The notes: a model not told the origin generated them from the letters alone. A stretch of DNA of 64,000 bases from Lachnospiraceae bacterium (GCA_023664345.1 JAMPFQ010000002.1:1-64000), one strand, 5' to 3'; numbered from the stretch's first letter, positions 52,263-61,218 are shown. Numbers and translations: made by a program.

Positions 52263-54863
52263 TTACAGCCAGGAATCCCAAAACCTCTCCACCCGTTTCG
52301 CCACGGTATCCACCGTCACGGTCTCAAACCGCTCCCATTCCCTTGGAAACAGCCGTCGGTAGGACATCTGCAGAAAACGCTCGTCCAACAAGGCGATGAT
52401 GCCCACATCCTCCACAGTGCGAATCACGCGCCCCGCTGCCTGCAATACCTTGTTCATGCCGGGATAACGATAGGAATAGTCGAAACCGTTCTCCCCTTCC
52501 CTATCGAAATACCCTTTCAGGATCTCCCGCTCGCTGCAGACCTGAGGGAGGCCCGTACCTACAAGGATGGCTCCGATCAGGCTGTCGTTCTTCAAGTCGA
52601 TCCCTTCGCTGAAGATCCCCCCCATCACGCAGAAGCCTATGAGAATGCTGTCGATGGCGGTCTGCAGGTCACAGCCCGGATTGCCCCTGAAGCGGGACAG
52701 GAAATCCTCCCGATCGCTCTCACTCATAGATTCGCCCTGAAGGATGCATTCCTTTCCATCATTCGCAAAATATGCCATATATATATCATATATGGTATGC
52801 AGAAAAGCGTAAGAAGGGCAGAAAACCATGTAATTTCCATGTCTGTTCTTTACAATCTCATCAATATAACGGGCGATATTATAGTATTCCGAATCGGAGC
52901 GCCTGGTATATTTGCTGGTCACATCACTGGCAAGGAACAGAGCGCACCTTTCAGGATCAAAAACAGGCTTCGCATAGACTTCATAATCCTCATCCTCCCC
53001 TCCCAGCAGTTTTTTATAGTACTGGATCGGCAGGAACGTGGCGGAAAACAGAATGGCGCTGCGCCCCTTCAGCATACAGTTCTTCAGGTTTTCCGCCGGA
53101 TTGACACAGAACAGTTTTATCAGGAAGTCTCCTTCCTCCTCCAGCTGCGTATACTTTACATAATGCTCATCCAGCAGTTCATACATCTCAAGGAAATGCC
53201 CGATATCAAAATAAAGATCCAGCAGCTGTTCCCTGACAGGCAGCTGTTCTTCTTCCTGTTCTGACAGATACTCATCCATAACGGCATGGAGACGCATCAG
53301 AGGCTTCATAAACCTGTCTATCTCTTCCACCGTCCTCCAGCCGTCGCATTCCCGCTTCAGCACCAGCAGTTCCTCATTGCATTTCTCCATATGATAGATC
53401 ATCTGAGACGCATAGCCCTGGCGTATCAGGATACTCCTGCCCCCATGAAGCCTGTCAGTACCGATCTGGTCAATCTCTGTCCGTTCCACCCGCGGGTATG
53501 ACATCCCTGTCATATCTAATGTCATTTGCCCTGAAATCTCCTTAATCTTTGCCGGTTTTGATGTTTCCGACAAAATCGTCTGTTTTAATTCTCTGCGGAT
53601 TTCCAGAAAAGTGTTTTTATAGAGGGACGCACTGTACATCTCTCTTCCCCGCTCCAGCAGATTATGCGCCTCGTCTATCAGGAAAATGTACTTTCCGCCA
53701 TTGCCCTCCGCAAAAAATCTCTTTAAGTAAACATGGGGATCAAACAGATAATTATAATCACAGATGACCGCATCCGCAAAAAGGCTCATATCAAGGCACA
53801 TTTCAAACGGACACACCTGATATTTTTCCGCATACTCCGCAATCCGTTCCCTGCTGAAACTCTCCTCCGAGATCAGCAGATCATACAGGGCATCATTGAT
53901 CCTGTCATAATGCCCCTTTGCATAGGGACAATACTCCGGGTTACACTCTGCATGTTCCATGAAACAGCTTTTTTCCTTTGCAGTCAGGATCACACTCTTA
54001 AAATGAAGCCCTTTCTCCCGAAGCAGCGCAAAAGTCTCATCCGCTACCGTTCTGGTAATGGTCTTGGCCGTGAGATAAAAGAGCTTCTCCGCCATGCCCT
54101 GCCCCATGGCCTGAACGGCGGGGTAGATGGTGGAGATGGTTTTGCCCACTCCGGTGGGTGCCTCCAAAAACAGTTTCTTCTTATGATAGATGGTGCGGTA
54201 AACATGCGCCACCAGTTCTCTCTGTCCCTCCCTGTAGGGAAAGGGAAATTCCAGTCCGCTTATGGATCCCTGACGGACACGCTGCCATTCGCAGGAATAA
54301 TCTGCCCATTTGCGATAGGCCGCCACCAGTCCGCCAAACCAGTCTTCCAACTGCTGGAACATAAAGTCCTCATGGAAATAACGCAATCCTTCCGTCTCCA
54401 TATTACAGTAGGTCATGCGCACCCTGATCTCTTTCAATCCCTCTTTCAAGGCGCAGATATAGGCATAGCACTTTGCCTGCGCAATATGCAGTGGCATGGG
54501 ACCTTTCATCTTCTCCAGATCCCGGTAAGTGCCTTTGATCTCATCTATGATGACCTGCCCCTCATGGCGGATGATGCCGTCGGCCCGTCCCTCAACCACC
54601 AGAATATAACGATCCGTAGGCAACGTATAGCGCAGCGTGACCTCCGCCTCATACTCCGCTCCCATCCGCCTTTGGATCATGCGATGGATGCGTCCGCCCT
54701 CCTGCATGGCATTGTCAAAAGATGCATGACGCCTGTTATCAATATCGCCATGCCGCAGTATGAACTCTACCAGAGTCCTGACTGAGACTCTTATCTCCAT
54801 CGGAGGAAAAATCTGCTCCACAGGGCCATTATCCGGTTTTCTCTCAACAATCTCAGTTCCCAT
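52263..54863 (-). CDS. XPD/DinG-like DNA helicase with N-terminal RecB-type nuclease domain
   Basis: 866-residue protein. Residues ~30-190 carry all motifs of RecB/Cas4-type nucleases: His60, Asp95 (EGRADG), Glu108-x-Lys110 (VIIDEIKG) and Gln129/Tyr133 (QAKCYAY). The rest is a superfamily 2 helicase: Walker A APTGVGKT, DEAH box FLIDEAHNLLE and motif VI QAAGRVIRT. Four cysteines (SCFMEHAECNPEYCPYAKG and CPFEMC) fit an XPD-type iron-sulfur cluster. It likely acts in DNA repair or recombination, unwinding and cutting DNA. The ATG is preceded by the tail of an R1 repeat, and a weak AGGAATAG serves as ribosome binding site. Confidence 0.88.
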   Translation of the reverse strand: MGTEIVERKPDNGPVEQIFPPMEIRVSVRTLVEFILRHGDIDNRRHASFDNAMQEGGRIHRMIQRRMGAEYEAEVTLRYTLPTDRYILVVEGRADGIIRHEGQVIIDEIKGTYRDLEKMKGPMPLHIAQAKCYAYICALKEGLKEIRVRMTYCNMETEGLRYFHEDFMFQQLEDWFGGLVAAYRKWADYSCEWQRVRQGSISGLEFPFPYREGQRELVAHVYRTIYHKKKLFLEAPTGVGKTISTIYPAVQAMGQGMAEKLFYLTAKTITRTVADETFALLREKGLHFKSVILTAKEKSCFMEHAECNPEYCPYAKGHYDRINDALYDLLISEESFSRERIAEYAEKYQVCPFEMCLDMSLFADAVICDYNYLFDPHVYLKRFFAEGNGGKYIFLIDEAHNLLERGREMYSASLYKNTFLEIRRELKQTILSETSKPAKIKEISGQMTLDMTGMSYPRVERTEIDQIGTDRLHGGRSILIRQGYASQMIYHMEKCNEELLVLKRECDGWRTVEEIDRFMKPLMRLHAVMDEYLSEQEEEQLPVREQLLDLYFDIGHFLEMYELLDEHYVKYTQLEEEGDFLIKLFCVNPAENLKNCMLKGRSAILFSATFLPIQYYKKLLGGEDEDYEVYAKPVFDPERCALFLASDVTSKYTRRSDSEYYNIARYIDEIVKNRHGNYMVFCPSYAFLHTIYDIYMAYFANDGKECILQGESMSESDREDFLSRFRGNPGCDLQTAIDSILIGFCVMGGIFSEGIDLKNDSLIGAILVGTGLPQVCSEREILKGYFDREGENGFDYSYRYPGMNKVLQAAGRVIRTVEDVGIIALLDERFLQMSYRRLFPREWERFETVTVDTVAKRVERFWDSWL

Positions 54864-54866
54864 GTT

Positions 54867-54888
54867 TCTATTCCTGTTCCGTCTCTAC
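54867..54888 (-). repeat. R1 repeat end fragment at the helicase start codon
   Basis: Minus strand: GTAGAGACGGAACAGGAATA, the gene-proximal end of R1 copies, ends three bases before the helicase ATG. The palindromic body is missing. Confidence 0.65.
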
Positions 54889-54894
54889 ATATCC

Positions 54895-54946
54895 GCAAAA
54901 AAAACAAACTCCCTATGAAGATAGTACTCTATCCTGCACAGGGAGT
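54895..54946 (-). terminator. Intrinsic terminator of the HPr-like gene
   Basis: ACTCCCT/AGGGAGT (54908-54914 and 54940-54946) encloses an inner stem GATAG/CTATC and is followed on the minus strand by TTGTTTTTTTT. It lies 25 nt after the HPr-like gene stop. Confidence 0.8.
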
Positions 54947-54970
54947 CAATTTGCATTTTTAGACCATATA

Positions 54971-55195
54971 TCAGGAAGCCACAGCCAGCCGCTTCAACAT
55001 TTCTTCCAGATCCACGTTATATCCATCATAGGAAACTTTCAGCGGATGATCGAAATTCAGCCCGTACACTCCCAAAAATGATTTGGCGTCCACCACATAC
55101 CGATTGTATGAGATGTCAATATCAAAATCGCATCTGGAAGCAACATCCACAAAGTGCTGCACATTATCAGGTGTCAAACGAATCGTCTTTACCAT
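54971..55195 (-). CDS. HPr/Crh-like protein lacking the phosphorylatable histidine
   Basis: 74-residue protein with the HPr fold pattern: strand MVKTIRL, helix DNVQHFVDVASRC, strands FDIDISYNRYVVDA, the AKSFLGVYGL segment equivalent to the Ser46 region, and a C-terminal helix NVDLEEMLKRL. The active-site loop GLHARPA with His15 of true HPr is missing, so it cannot carry PTS phosphate. Retention of the Ser46-like site recalls Crh, the catabolite-repression paralogue in Bacillus. The ATG at 55195 has AAAGG nine bases upstream. It is a single gene with its own promoter and terminator. Confidence 0.75.
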   Translation of the reverse strand: MVKTIRLTPDNVQHFVDVASRCDFDIDISYNRYVVDAKSFLGVYGLNFDHPLKVSYDGYNVDLEEMLKRLAVAS

Positions 55196-55248
55196 ACTAA
55201 CCATCCTTTCTAGATCCTGAACCACACATTACCGTTCCTATATTTTTC

Positions 55249-55276
55249 ATTATATCCAGATATCCTAAATTGTAAA
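55249..55276 (-). promoter_or_regulatory. Probable promoter of the HPr-like gene
   Basis: Minus strand TTTACA (55271-55276) and TATAAT (55249-55254) with 16-nt spacing, about 55 nt before the ATG at 55195. Confidence 0.55.
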
Positions 55277-55346
55277 GTTGGCAACTCTTCAAAAATTTTC
55301 CCGAAAAAACAGGTTTTTTTGTGCATTTTACTTAGGAACCGCACCG

Positions 55347-56114
55347 TCACTTATCGTCCCGGAATTCTGTCATATTTTTGCGAAATCTCAGGGGGAGCAT
55401 GTTCTGCTGCAGTTTCAGGTTCTTCCGCTCCTCAATGGCTATCTTATGGCAGAAATACTGAAAAAGTTCCTGATATTCCCGCTCCTGTGCCGATATCCCG
55501 AATGCGGGATCATCCTCCTGTTCGCCCCCGTAAAACAGGTACCACTGCTTCCCCGCGGGATGGATGGCATAGATTCCCCTGCGTTCATCCTGGATCATAA
55601 AATCTTCCTGCGGAAGCCTGTCTGCGAAATGAGGCATCAAAAAAGCCGCCACATTGTTCCTGGGAGTGATTTTCGCATAAAGCACGCCATTCTCCAGTTC
55701 CCGAAAGCGCAGGAATCCCCTCAGATGATCCAGTTCCCTGCCTGCCAGCCTGGCAAGCAAAAAGGCATGATGCACCTCGTCATTGGCCAGATCATCAAAC
55801 AGATGCCCCGCTCCACGCCTGGCTGACAGTCCATCCACCACGGTCCGGTACACCGCCTGCGCTTTCCCCTCATCCTGTGAGGCGAGCGCCAGACATAAAG
55901 ACATATAGTCTTTCTCCCCAAAGAAACGGTACAGGGAACGCATGACCTTATTCATTTTCTCCCAATCCGGCGTCACATATACATCCTCCGCAAACAAAAC
56001 AGGATCCTCCGTCAGGCTGATATAGGTGTCCATATGGTCCCGCTTTTCCTCATAAGCCAGATAGATTGCCGTAAATATGCTGTCCAGGGAGTCCTGGCAT
56101 CTATATACTGTCAT
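55347..56114 (-). CDS. TIGR03915-type DNA metabolism protein, partner of the radical SAM repair protein
   Basis: 255-residue protein starting MTVYRCQDSLDSIFTAIYLA, which matches the family linked to a radical SAM protein and often to a uracil-DNA glycosylase domain (TIGR03915/DUF4130). Conserved blocks include NDEVHHAFLLARLAGRE and FLMPHFADRLPQEDFMIQDE. The family is thought to act in DNA modification or repair with TIGR03916 proteins. No separate glycosylase domain is attached here, so this is the short form. GAGAGGAG lies five bases before the ATG. It follows the radical SAM gene after a 190-bp gap that shows no further gene. Confidence 0.85.
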   Translation of the reverse strand: MTVYRCQDSLDSIFTAIYLAYEEKRDHMDTYISLTEDPVLFAEDVYVTPDWEKMNKVMRSLYRFFGEKDYMSLCLALASQDEGKAQAVYRTVVDGLSARRGAGHLFDDLANDEVHHAFLLARLAGRELDHLRGFLRFRELENGVLYAKITPRNNVAAFLMPHFADRLPQEDFMIQDERRGIYAIHPAGKQWYLFYGGEQEDDPAFGISAQEREYQELFQYFCHKIAIEERKNLKLQQNMLPLRFRKNMTEFRDDK

Positions 56115-56304
56115 CCTTGCTCCTCTCCAGCATTGCTGATATCATCCTTTATGACTTTTCTGTGATCTCCCCTGCGATCCAAAGTTGCTGCAGCCTTTGT
56201 GATTCCGCCCCGTGCATCCTCTGGCAGCATGTTGCTTCATTCCCTGTTCATCATACGAAGAACGCTTTAAAACGCCCGCAGCGGCATCACATGAACTGTA
56301 TTCC

Positions 56305-57657
56305 TTACAGCTGCCCGACAGCCGCCTGCACTCTATCTGTCATTGTCACAGGCTGCTCGAAACTGCCCACGTCAAATAGGGACATCTGACGGTAACTCAT
56401 GCCGTCGCTCCCGAACCTGATCCGCTCCTGCTCCTCTGTCAGGTTCCGCACGATATAGTCTTCCTCCAGCTTCACCGGATACATCATCCTGCCGCTGCAG
56501 GTGATAAAATATAACGCCCGTTTCAGAACGACACCGATCTTTTTCAGATCCGCGAAAGTGAGGTTCGCGCTCCTGCGGGCCGCCACGATCCTCCGGGCGC
56601 TCTTCACACCCACACCGGGAATCCGCAGAAGCTGCTCCATGGGCGCTTTGTTGATCTCCACGGGAAACTGCTCCAGATGCCGCACCGCCCAATCCTCTTT
56701 GGGATCCAGCATCACATTGAAAAAAGGGCGCTTCTCATCCAACAGTTCATCCGCCTTAAATCCATAGAACCGCAGCAGCCAGTCCGCCTGATACAGACGG
56801 TGCTCCCGAAGCAGGGGCGGACCGCCCGGCAGTGCGGGAAGCTGTTTATCTCCCGTCACATTTACAAAGGCGGAATAAAAGACCCGCTTCAGGTCAAACT
56901 TCTGATACAGGCTTTCCGCCACATTCAGAATCTGATAGTCATTCTCCGGCGTGGCGCCTATGATCATCTGTGTCGCCTGCCCGCCGCCCACAAAGGTAGG
57001 CGCATTCCGATAAAGCACCAGATCGTTCTTATTCTCCTCTATCCCATTCTGGATCTGCCGCATGGGAGTCAGGATATTTCTCCGGTGCTTATTAGGCGCC
57101 AGCGTGCGCAGCCCCTCCGCCGTGGGCAGTTCCAGATTCACACTCATCCGATCCGTCAGAAAACCGATGCGGCGGATCAGTTCCGGGTCGGCTCCGGGAA
57201 TAGCCTTCACATGGACATACCCGTTAAAGCGGTACTTCTTTCGCAGCAGCCAGATCGTCCGGAAGATCAGTTCCATGGTAAAGGAGGGACTGTTCAAAAT
57301 GCCGGAACTCAAGAAAAGTCCTTCTATATAATTCCTGCGGTAAAACTCCACCGTCAGCCTGCACACTTCATCCGGGGCAAAGGTAGCCCGGGGCACGTCA
57401 TTGGAACAACGGTTCTGGCAGTACTTACAATCATAAATACATTCGTTGGTAAGTAATATCTTCAAAAGGGAAATACAGCGCCCATCGCTGCTGAAGCTGT
57501 GGCAGATGCCTGCCGCTGCACAGTTCCCCATATCCACGCCGTTCCCCCTGCGGTCCACGCCGCTGGATGTACACGCCACGTCATACTTCGCCGAATTCGC
57601 CAGGATGCCCAGCTTATCCATCAAAGGCATCTCCTTTCCCGTAGTCAGGTATTCCAT
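56305..57657 (-). CDS. Putative DNA modification/repair radical SAM protein (TIGR03916 type)
   Basis: 450-residue radical SAM enzyme. The 4Fe-4S cluster motif is NECIYDCKYC (CxxxCxxC), preceded by a further Cys-rich segment (NCAAAGICHSFSSDGRC). The C-terminal part contains helix-hairpin-helix DNA-binding motifs (LLRIPGVGVKSARRIVAARR). It belongs to the family co-occurring with TIGR03915 proteins and uracil-DNA glycosylase, presumed to repair or modify DNA bases. The reaction is unknown. GGGGGAG lies eight bases upstream of the ATG. Its promoter carries two LexA-type boxes, so it is probably induced by DNA damage. Confidence 0.9.
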   Translation of the reverse strand: MEYLTTGKEMPLMDKLGILANSAKYDVACTSSGVDRRGNGVDMGNCAAAGICHSFSSDGRCISLLKILLTNECIYDCKYCQNRCSNDVPRATFAPDEVCRLTVEFYRRNYIEGLFLSSGILNSPSFTMELIFRTIWLLRKKYRFNGYVHVKAIPGADPELIRRIGFLTDRMSVNLELPTAEGLRTLAPNKHRRNILTPMRQIQNGIEENKNDLVLYRNAPTFVGGGQATQMIIGATPENDYQILNVAESLYQKFDLKRVFYSAFVNVTGDKQLPALPGGPPLLREHRLYQADWLLRFYGFKADELLDEKRPFFNVMLDPKEDWAVRHLEQFPVEINKAPMEQLLRIPGVGVKSARRIVAARRSANLTFADLKKIGVVLKRALYFITCSGRMMYPVKLEEDYIVRNLTEEQERIRFGSDGMSYRQMSLFDVGSFEQPVTMTDRVQAAVGQL

Positions 57658-57684
57658 AACAGCGTCTCCCCCATTGCTCTTTTA

Positions 57685-57732
57685 GAACATTTGTTCTGTT
57701 TTCATAATAGCACATATGTTCTATCTATGCAA
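57685..57732 (-). promoter_or_regulatory. SOS-type promoter with two LexA boxes
   Basis: On the minus strand TTGCAT (57727-57732) and TATTAT (57704-57709) are 17 nt apart. A perfect GAACNNNNGTTC (57685-57696) lies just after the -10. A near-perfect second copy (GAACATATGTGC, 57710-57721) fills the spacer. This matches the Gram-positive LexA operator core, and both positions would block RNA polymerase. Confidence 0.75.
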
Positions 57733-57843
57733 GCAGCTTATAAAATTTTTTATATAACAATGCGGCAGAACGGAATCAAGAACTCTGACGGGGCACACTG
57801 CCCTCTTGCCGCCTTCCCCAACTCCCACAACGCAAAATCCCAT

Positions 57844-57889
57844 AAAAAAGCGTCCTGCCGGACGCTTCGAAGAATGCTTCGCATTCTTC
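57844..57889 (-). terminator. Terminator-like double hairpin upstream of asnA, facing left
   Basis: Minus strand: GAAGAATGC/GCATTCTTC (9 bp) followed by AAGCGTCC/GGACGCTT (8 bp) and six T residues. It would stop leftward transcription, yet no leftward gene is visible to its right, because asnA (57996) is on the plus strand. It may insulate the SOS promoter or end an unseen antisense RNA. The surrounding 57733-57995 otherwise holds only a weak asnA promoter candidate (TTGCAA-17-TTAAAT, about 57928-57956). Confidence 0.55.
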
Positions 57890-57995
57890 CCCAACCAGAG
57901 CGAAATTTCCTATAAGGTAAAAAACTATTGCAAAATCCCCCAAAAAGCGGTTAAATGATATATGAAAATAATTCACAACATAAGGAAACAAAAAC

Positions 57996-59006
57996 ATGTC
58001 AAATTTAAGATTACCCAAAGACTACAAGTCCGAACTGAACCTGCACGATACCCAGGTGGCCATCAAGACGGTAAAGGACTTCTTCCAGGCCCTGCTGGCG
58101 GAACGCCTGAACCTCCTGCGGGTGTCCGCTCCCCTGTTTGTGGATCCGGCATCCGGCCTGAACGACAACTTGAACGGTGTGGAGCGCCCCGTCTCTTTTG
58201 ACATCAAGTATCAGGAGGGCAGGGAGGGCGAGATCGTACATTCCCTGGCAAAGTGGAAGCGTTACGCCCTGAAAAAGTACGGATTCGCCGCAGGCGAGGG
58301 GCTCTATACGGATATGAGCGCCATCCGCCGGGATGAAGCCGTGGACAATATCCACTCCATCTATGTGGATCAGTGGGACTGGGAAAAGATCATCAGCAGG
58401 GAGGACCGCAATCTGGACACCCTGAAAGATACCGTGCGCGTCATTTACAAGGTACTGCGCAAGACGGAAAAATACATGGCGATCCACTTCGATTACATCG
58501 AGGAGATCCTGCCCCATGATATTTTCTTCATCACCACCACGGAACTGGCGGAAATGTTCCCCGACTACTCTCCCAAGGAGCGGGAATATTACATAGCCAA
58601 GGCAAAAGGCGCCGTCTGCATCATGCAGATCGGCGATAAGCTGGATAACGGCGAACCCCATGACGGTCGGGCGCCGGATTATGACGACTGGCAGTTAAAC
58701 GGCGATATCATCGTGTATTATCCGGTCCTGGATATCGCGCTGGAACTTTCCAGCATGGGCATCCGCGTGGATAAGGAATCCCTGTTGTCACAGCTGGATA
58801 AGGCGGGATGCCCCGAACGCGCGAACCTGCCTTTCCATCAGGCGGTCATCAACGAAGAAGTTCCCTACACCATCGGCGGCGGAATCGGCCAGTCCCGTAT
58901 CTGTATGTTCTTCCTGCGCAAAGCGCATATCGGTGAAGTACAGAGTTCCCTCTGGCCCGAGGACGTGATGGCGGAAGCGGAAAAAAGAGGCCTGCAGCTT
59001 TTATAA
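57996..59006 (+). CDS. asnA: Aspartate-ammonia ligase (asparagine synthetase A)
   Basis: 336-residue enzyme making asparagine from aspartate, ammonia and ATP. The class II synthetase-like fold is marked by NLLRVSAPLFVDPASGLNDN, VERPVSFDIKYQ, VHSLAKWKRYALKKYGF, YTDMSAIRRDE and the C-terminal GGGIGQSRICMFFLRKAHIG. The length equals the usual AsnA. AAGGA lies eight to ten bases before the ATG. It is a single gene, convergent with the large membrane protein gene. No T-box was seen upstream. Confidence 0.95.
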   Translation: MSNLRLPKDYKSELNLHDTQVAIKTVKDFFQALLAERLNLLRVSAPLFVDPASGLNDNLNGVERPVSFDIKYQEGREGEIVHSLAKWKRYALKKYGFAAGEGLYTDMSAIRRDEAVDNIHSIYVDQWDWEKIISREDRNLDTLKDTVRVIYKVLRKTEKYMAIHFDYIEEILPHDIFFITTTELAEMFPDYSPKEREYYIAKAKGAVCIMQIGDKLDNGEPHDGRAPDYDDWQLNGDIIVYYPVLDIALELSSMGIRVDKESLLSQLDKAGCPERANLPFHQAVINEEVPYTIGGGIGQSRICMFFLRKAHIGEVQSSLWPEDVMAEAEKRGLQLL

Positions 59007-59048
59007 GCTGCGGACCCCTTTCATTTCCTGCTTTCACTTTTCCATTGC

Positions 59049-61133
59049 TCACTCATAAAAGGCAAATCTGTCATTCTGCCAGGTCAGTTCATATCCGTTC
59101 CTCTCCATAAACTCCCGGATCAGCTGCCATTTTTCCTGAAGCAGCTCCCATTTTTCATCCTGCACCGATTCGTCCCAACTGCGATCCACCAGAACAACAG
59201 GCTTGTCCGTACTGCCGTCCCGTATCTGCCTTTCCTCCTCCTCCAGGTCGTCCCGCAGGGTCTCACAGCCATAGGAGCGCAGATCGATCCACGCGTTAAA
59301 AGCGGGTGGCATCTGCAGATAATAAGAAAGCGCCGGTATGTTCCCATATAGGATCACTTCCCTGCCCTGCAGCCCCCGCTCCTCCACATAGCCGCCAAGT
59401 TCCGTTATCCATCGCGCCTTTTCAGGGCTCATCTTTATATTCTTTAAAAGATCATTATTTTCCACCGTTGCCGTCAGATTATATACGCCGGTTGCCTCCG
59501 CAAAGACAAACCTGGTCCCAAAACCGCCAAACTGGAACAGGCACATCCCCAAAAACGCCGCCAGGATCGCTTTTACAGGAAAGGCGCTGAATGTGACCTT
59601 TCCAACATGCCTCTCTTTCACATGGGCGCAAAAGCGCCAGCACTGCCACAGCGTATAGGGCGCCGCCACAAAAAGGTTGTTCATGCTGGGATATACCCTG
59701 TTATTACTGCCCAGCGATGTCAGCAGCACCACCAGCACTACCATGACGCCGATCAGTTTTTCCTGCTTTGGGCTTTTGGGATTCAAAAAGCTGACCACGC
59801 CCGTCAACATTGTCAACATCAGAAACAGAATGCCCGGTCGGAGCATGGGGCCATAGCTGATGGGGCCGTCCCGCAAAAAATCCAGGGAACAGAATCCGTT
59901 CAGATACAGCCATGCCAGCATGATCGCACTGACCACGCCCCAAAGGATCCTGCCCTCCCACCAAAAAGCCCTTTCCATCCCGCACCGCTTCTGGAGCAGC
60001 CAGCCCACTGCCGCGGATAACGCCAGACCTGCAGCCATTGCCAGCACAAACAGCACATTTGGCTCTAAAAGTCCGGAACCGGCGGCCATGCCCGCCTGGC
60101 TGCAAATGCCTTTCACATACAGCCATCTTACAGCCACAGCCCCTGTGAACGCCAGGAGGATCCTGCCGCAGCACCACCAGAGCATTTTCTGCAGCCTGCC
60201 ATACGCCCGCAGCAGCAGGCCCGCTATCACAAAAAACAGGATCCCCGCCGCTAAGATAACGCCGATCCGTATCACCCAGTAGAGATTTTCCACATAGGTA
60301 TTTATCATCCCCATGAGCATGGAATCCGCCTTATAATCCGTGGCTGTGTCCGTCATGGCAAACAGCCTCCGGATCCCCGCCGCATAATTTCCGAGACCGT
60401 ATCTCACATGAATGAAGCCAAGCAGCGCGAGCAGTGCGCCGCCATACCCCACAAAACACCAGAGTGTATGCTGTCCCAGCCTGCGCCACAGACTTTCGCC
60501 CCGGGCTGCCCGCCCGTCTCTTTCCTGAAACCACGTCACCGCGTCATAAGCCCACACCGCCAGGATCATGGCAGCCTCAGGCAGGTTGGAGAACCGTACC
60601 AGCACATTTGCCCCCAGACAGACCCCCGCCAGCACAAGGCAGGCTCTCTTCTCCTCCGTCAGTCCCCGGTACAGCAGGATCACACATCCGAGGAAAAGCA
60701 CATAGGTCAGGTAATTATACAAAAGCGCCGTGGGACACCAGCAGAGGCTGATGGCGGTCATTTCCCCCGCAAACGCGATCCATCCGGGCACTTTCAGCCT
60801 GCGGGTACAGAAAAAATACCCCGCCACAGCCAACAGACTGACAGACAATCCGGTGTAAAAGTTCAGCCCCATCAGACTCCCTGCGCCGGGCAGCTTTGTC
60901 AGCAGGTTCCCGGCCGCGTTAGCGAGATAAGTGGAAAACAGCCACATAGGATCCATATGCTCCGTTCCCATGAACTGAAAATTTGCATAGTTATAACCGG
61001 TATCCCAGAAGTCCAGTCCCCAGCCGATGTGGCGCAGGGGATAAAAGACCATTATCACTATAAACAGATTTTCCAACAGATTTGTCCGGCGAGCATATTT
61101 CAGATCTTTTTCTGTTCTTTTCTTCCCATCCAT
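59049..61133 (-). CDS. Large polytopic membrane protein, GT-C glycosyltransferase-like
   Basis: 694-residue protein with about 12-14 membrane helices and a soluble C-terminal domain of ~140 residues (from TGVYNLTATVENNDLLKNI). An Asp-containing first extracytoplasmic loop (GLDFWDTGYNYANFQFMGTE) after helix 1 is where GT-C enzymes keep their catalytic Asp. Transfer of a lipid-linked sugar to an envelope polymer is therefore possible but unproven. The start at 61133 (MDGKKRTEKDL) has only a weak GGATAGAAGT ribosome binding site. A TTG at 61163 is an alternative. No glycan-synthesis genes lie nearby. Confidence 0.7.
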   Translation of the reverse strand: MDGKKRTEKDLKYARRTNLLENLFIVIMVFYPLRHIGWGLDFWDTGYNYANFQFMGTEHMDPMWLFSTYLANAAGNLLTKLPGAGSLMGLNFYTGLSVSLLAVAGYFFCTRRLKVPGWIAFAGEMTAISLCWCPTALLYNYLTYVLFLGCVILLYRGLTEEKRACLVLAGVCLGANVLVRFSNLPEAAMILAVWAYDAVTWFQERDGRAARGESLWRRLGQHTLWCFVGYGGALLALLGFIHVRYGLGNYAAGIRRLFAMTDTATDYKADSMLMGMINTYVENLYWVIRIGVILAAGILFFVIAGLLLRAYGRLQKMLWWCCGRILLAFTGAVAVRWLYVKGICSQAGMAAGSGLLEPNVLFVLAMAAGLALSAAVGWLLQKRCGMERAFWWEGRILWGVVSAIMLAWLYLNGFCSLDFLRDGPISYGPMLRPGILFLMLTMLTGVVSFLNPKSPKQEKLIGVMVVLVVLLTSLGSNNRVYPSMNNLFVAAPYTLWQCWRFCAHVKERHVGKVTFSAFPVKAILAAFLGMCLFQFGGFGTRFVFAEATGVYNLTATVENNDLLKNIKMSPEKARWITELGGYVEERGLQGREVILYGNIPALSYYLQMPPAFNAWIDLRSYGCETLRDDLEEEERQIRDGSTDKPVVLVDRSWDESVQDEKWELLQEKWQLIREFMERNGYELTWQNDRFAFYE

Positions 61134-61218
61134 ACTTCTATCCAGTCCATCCTCACCTAACAACGTGTATCATATAGCCGACACCCCCGCTGCATCCGAA
61201 AACAGTACTGTGTCCGCC

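Noticed and set aside
57776..58018. Minus-strand 80-codon frame across the asnA start
   Set aside because: It overlaps the asnA 5' end and a terminator-like hairpin, has no ribosome binding site, and resembles no family.
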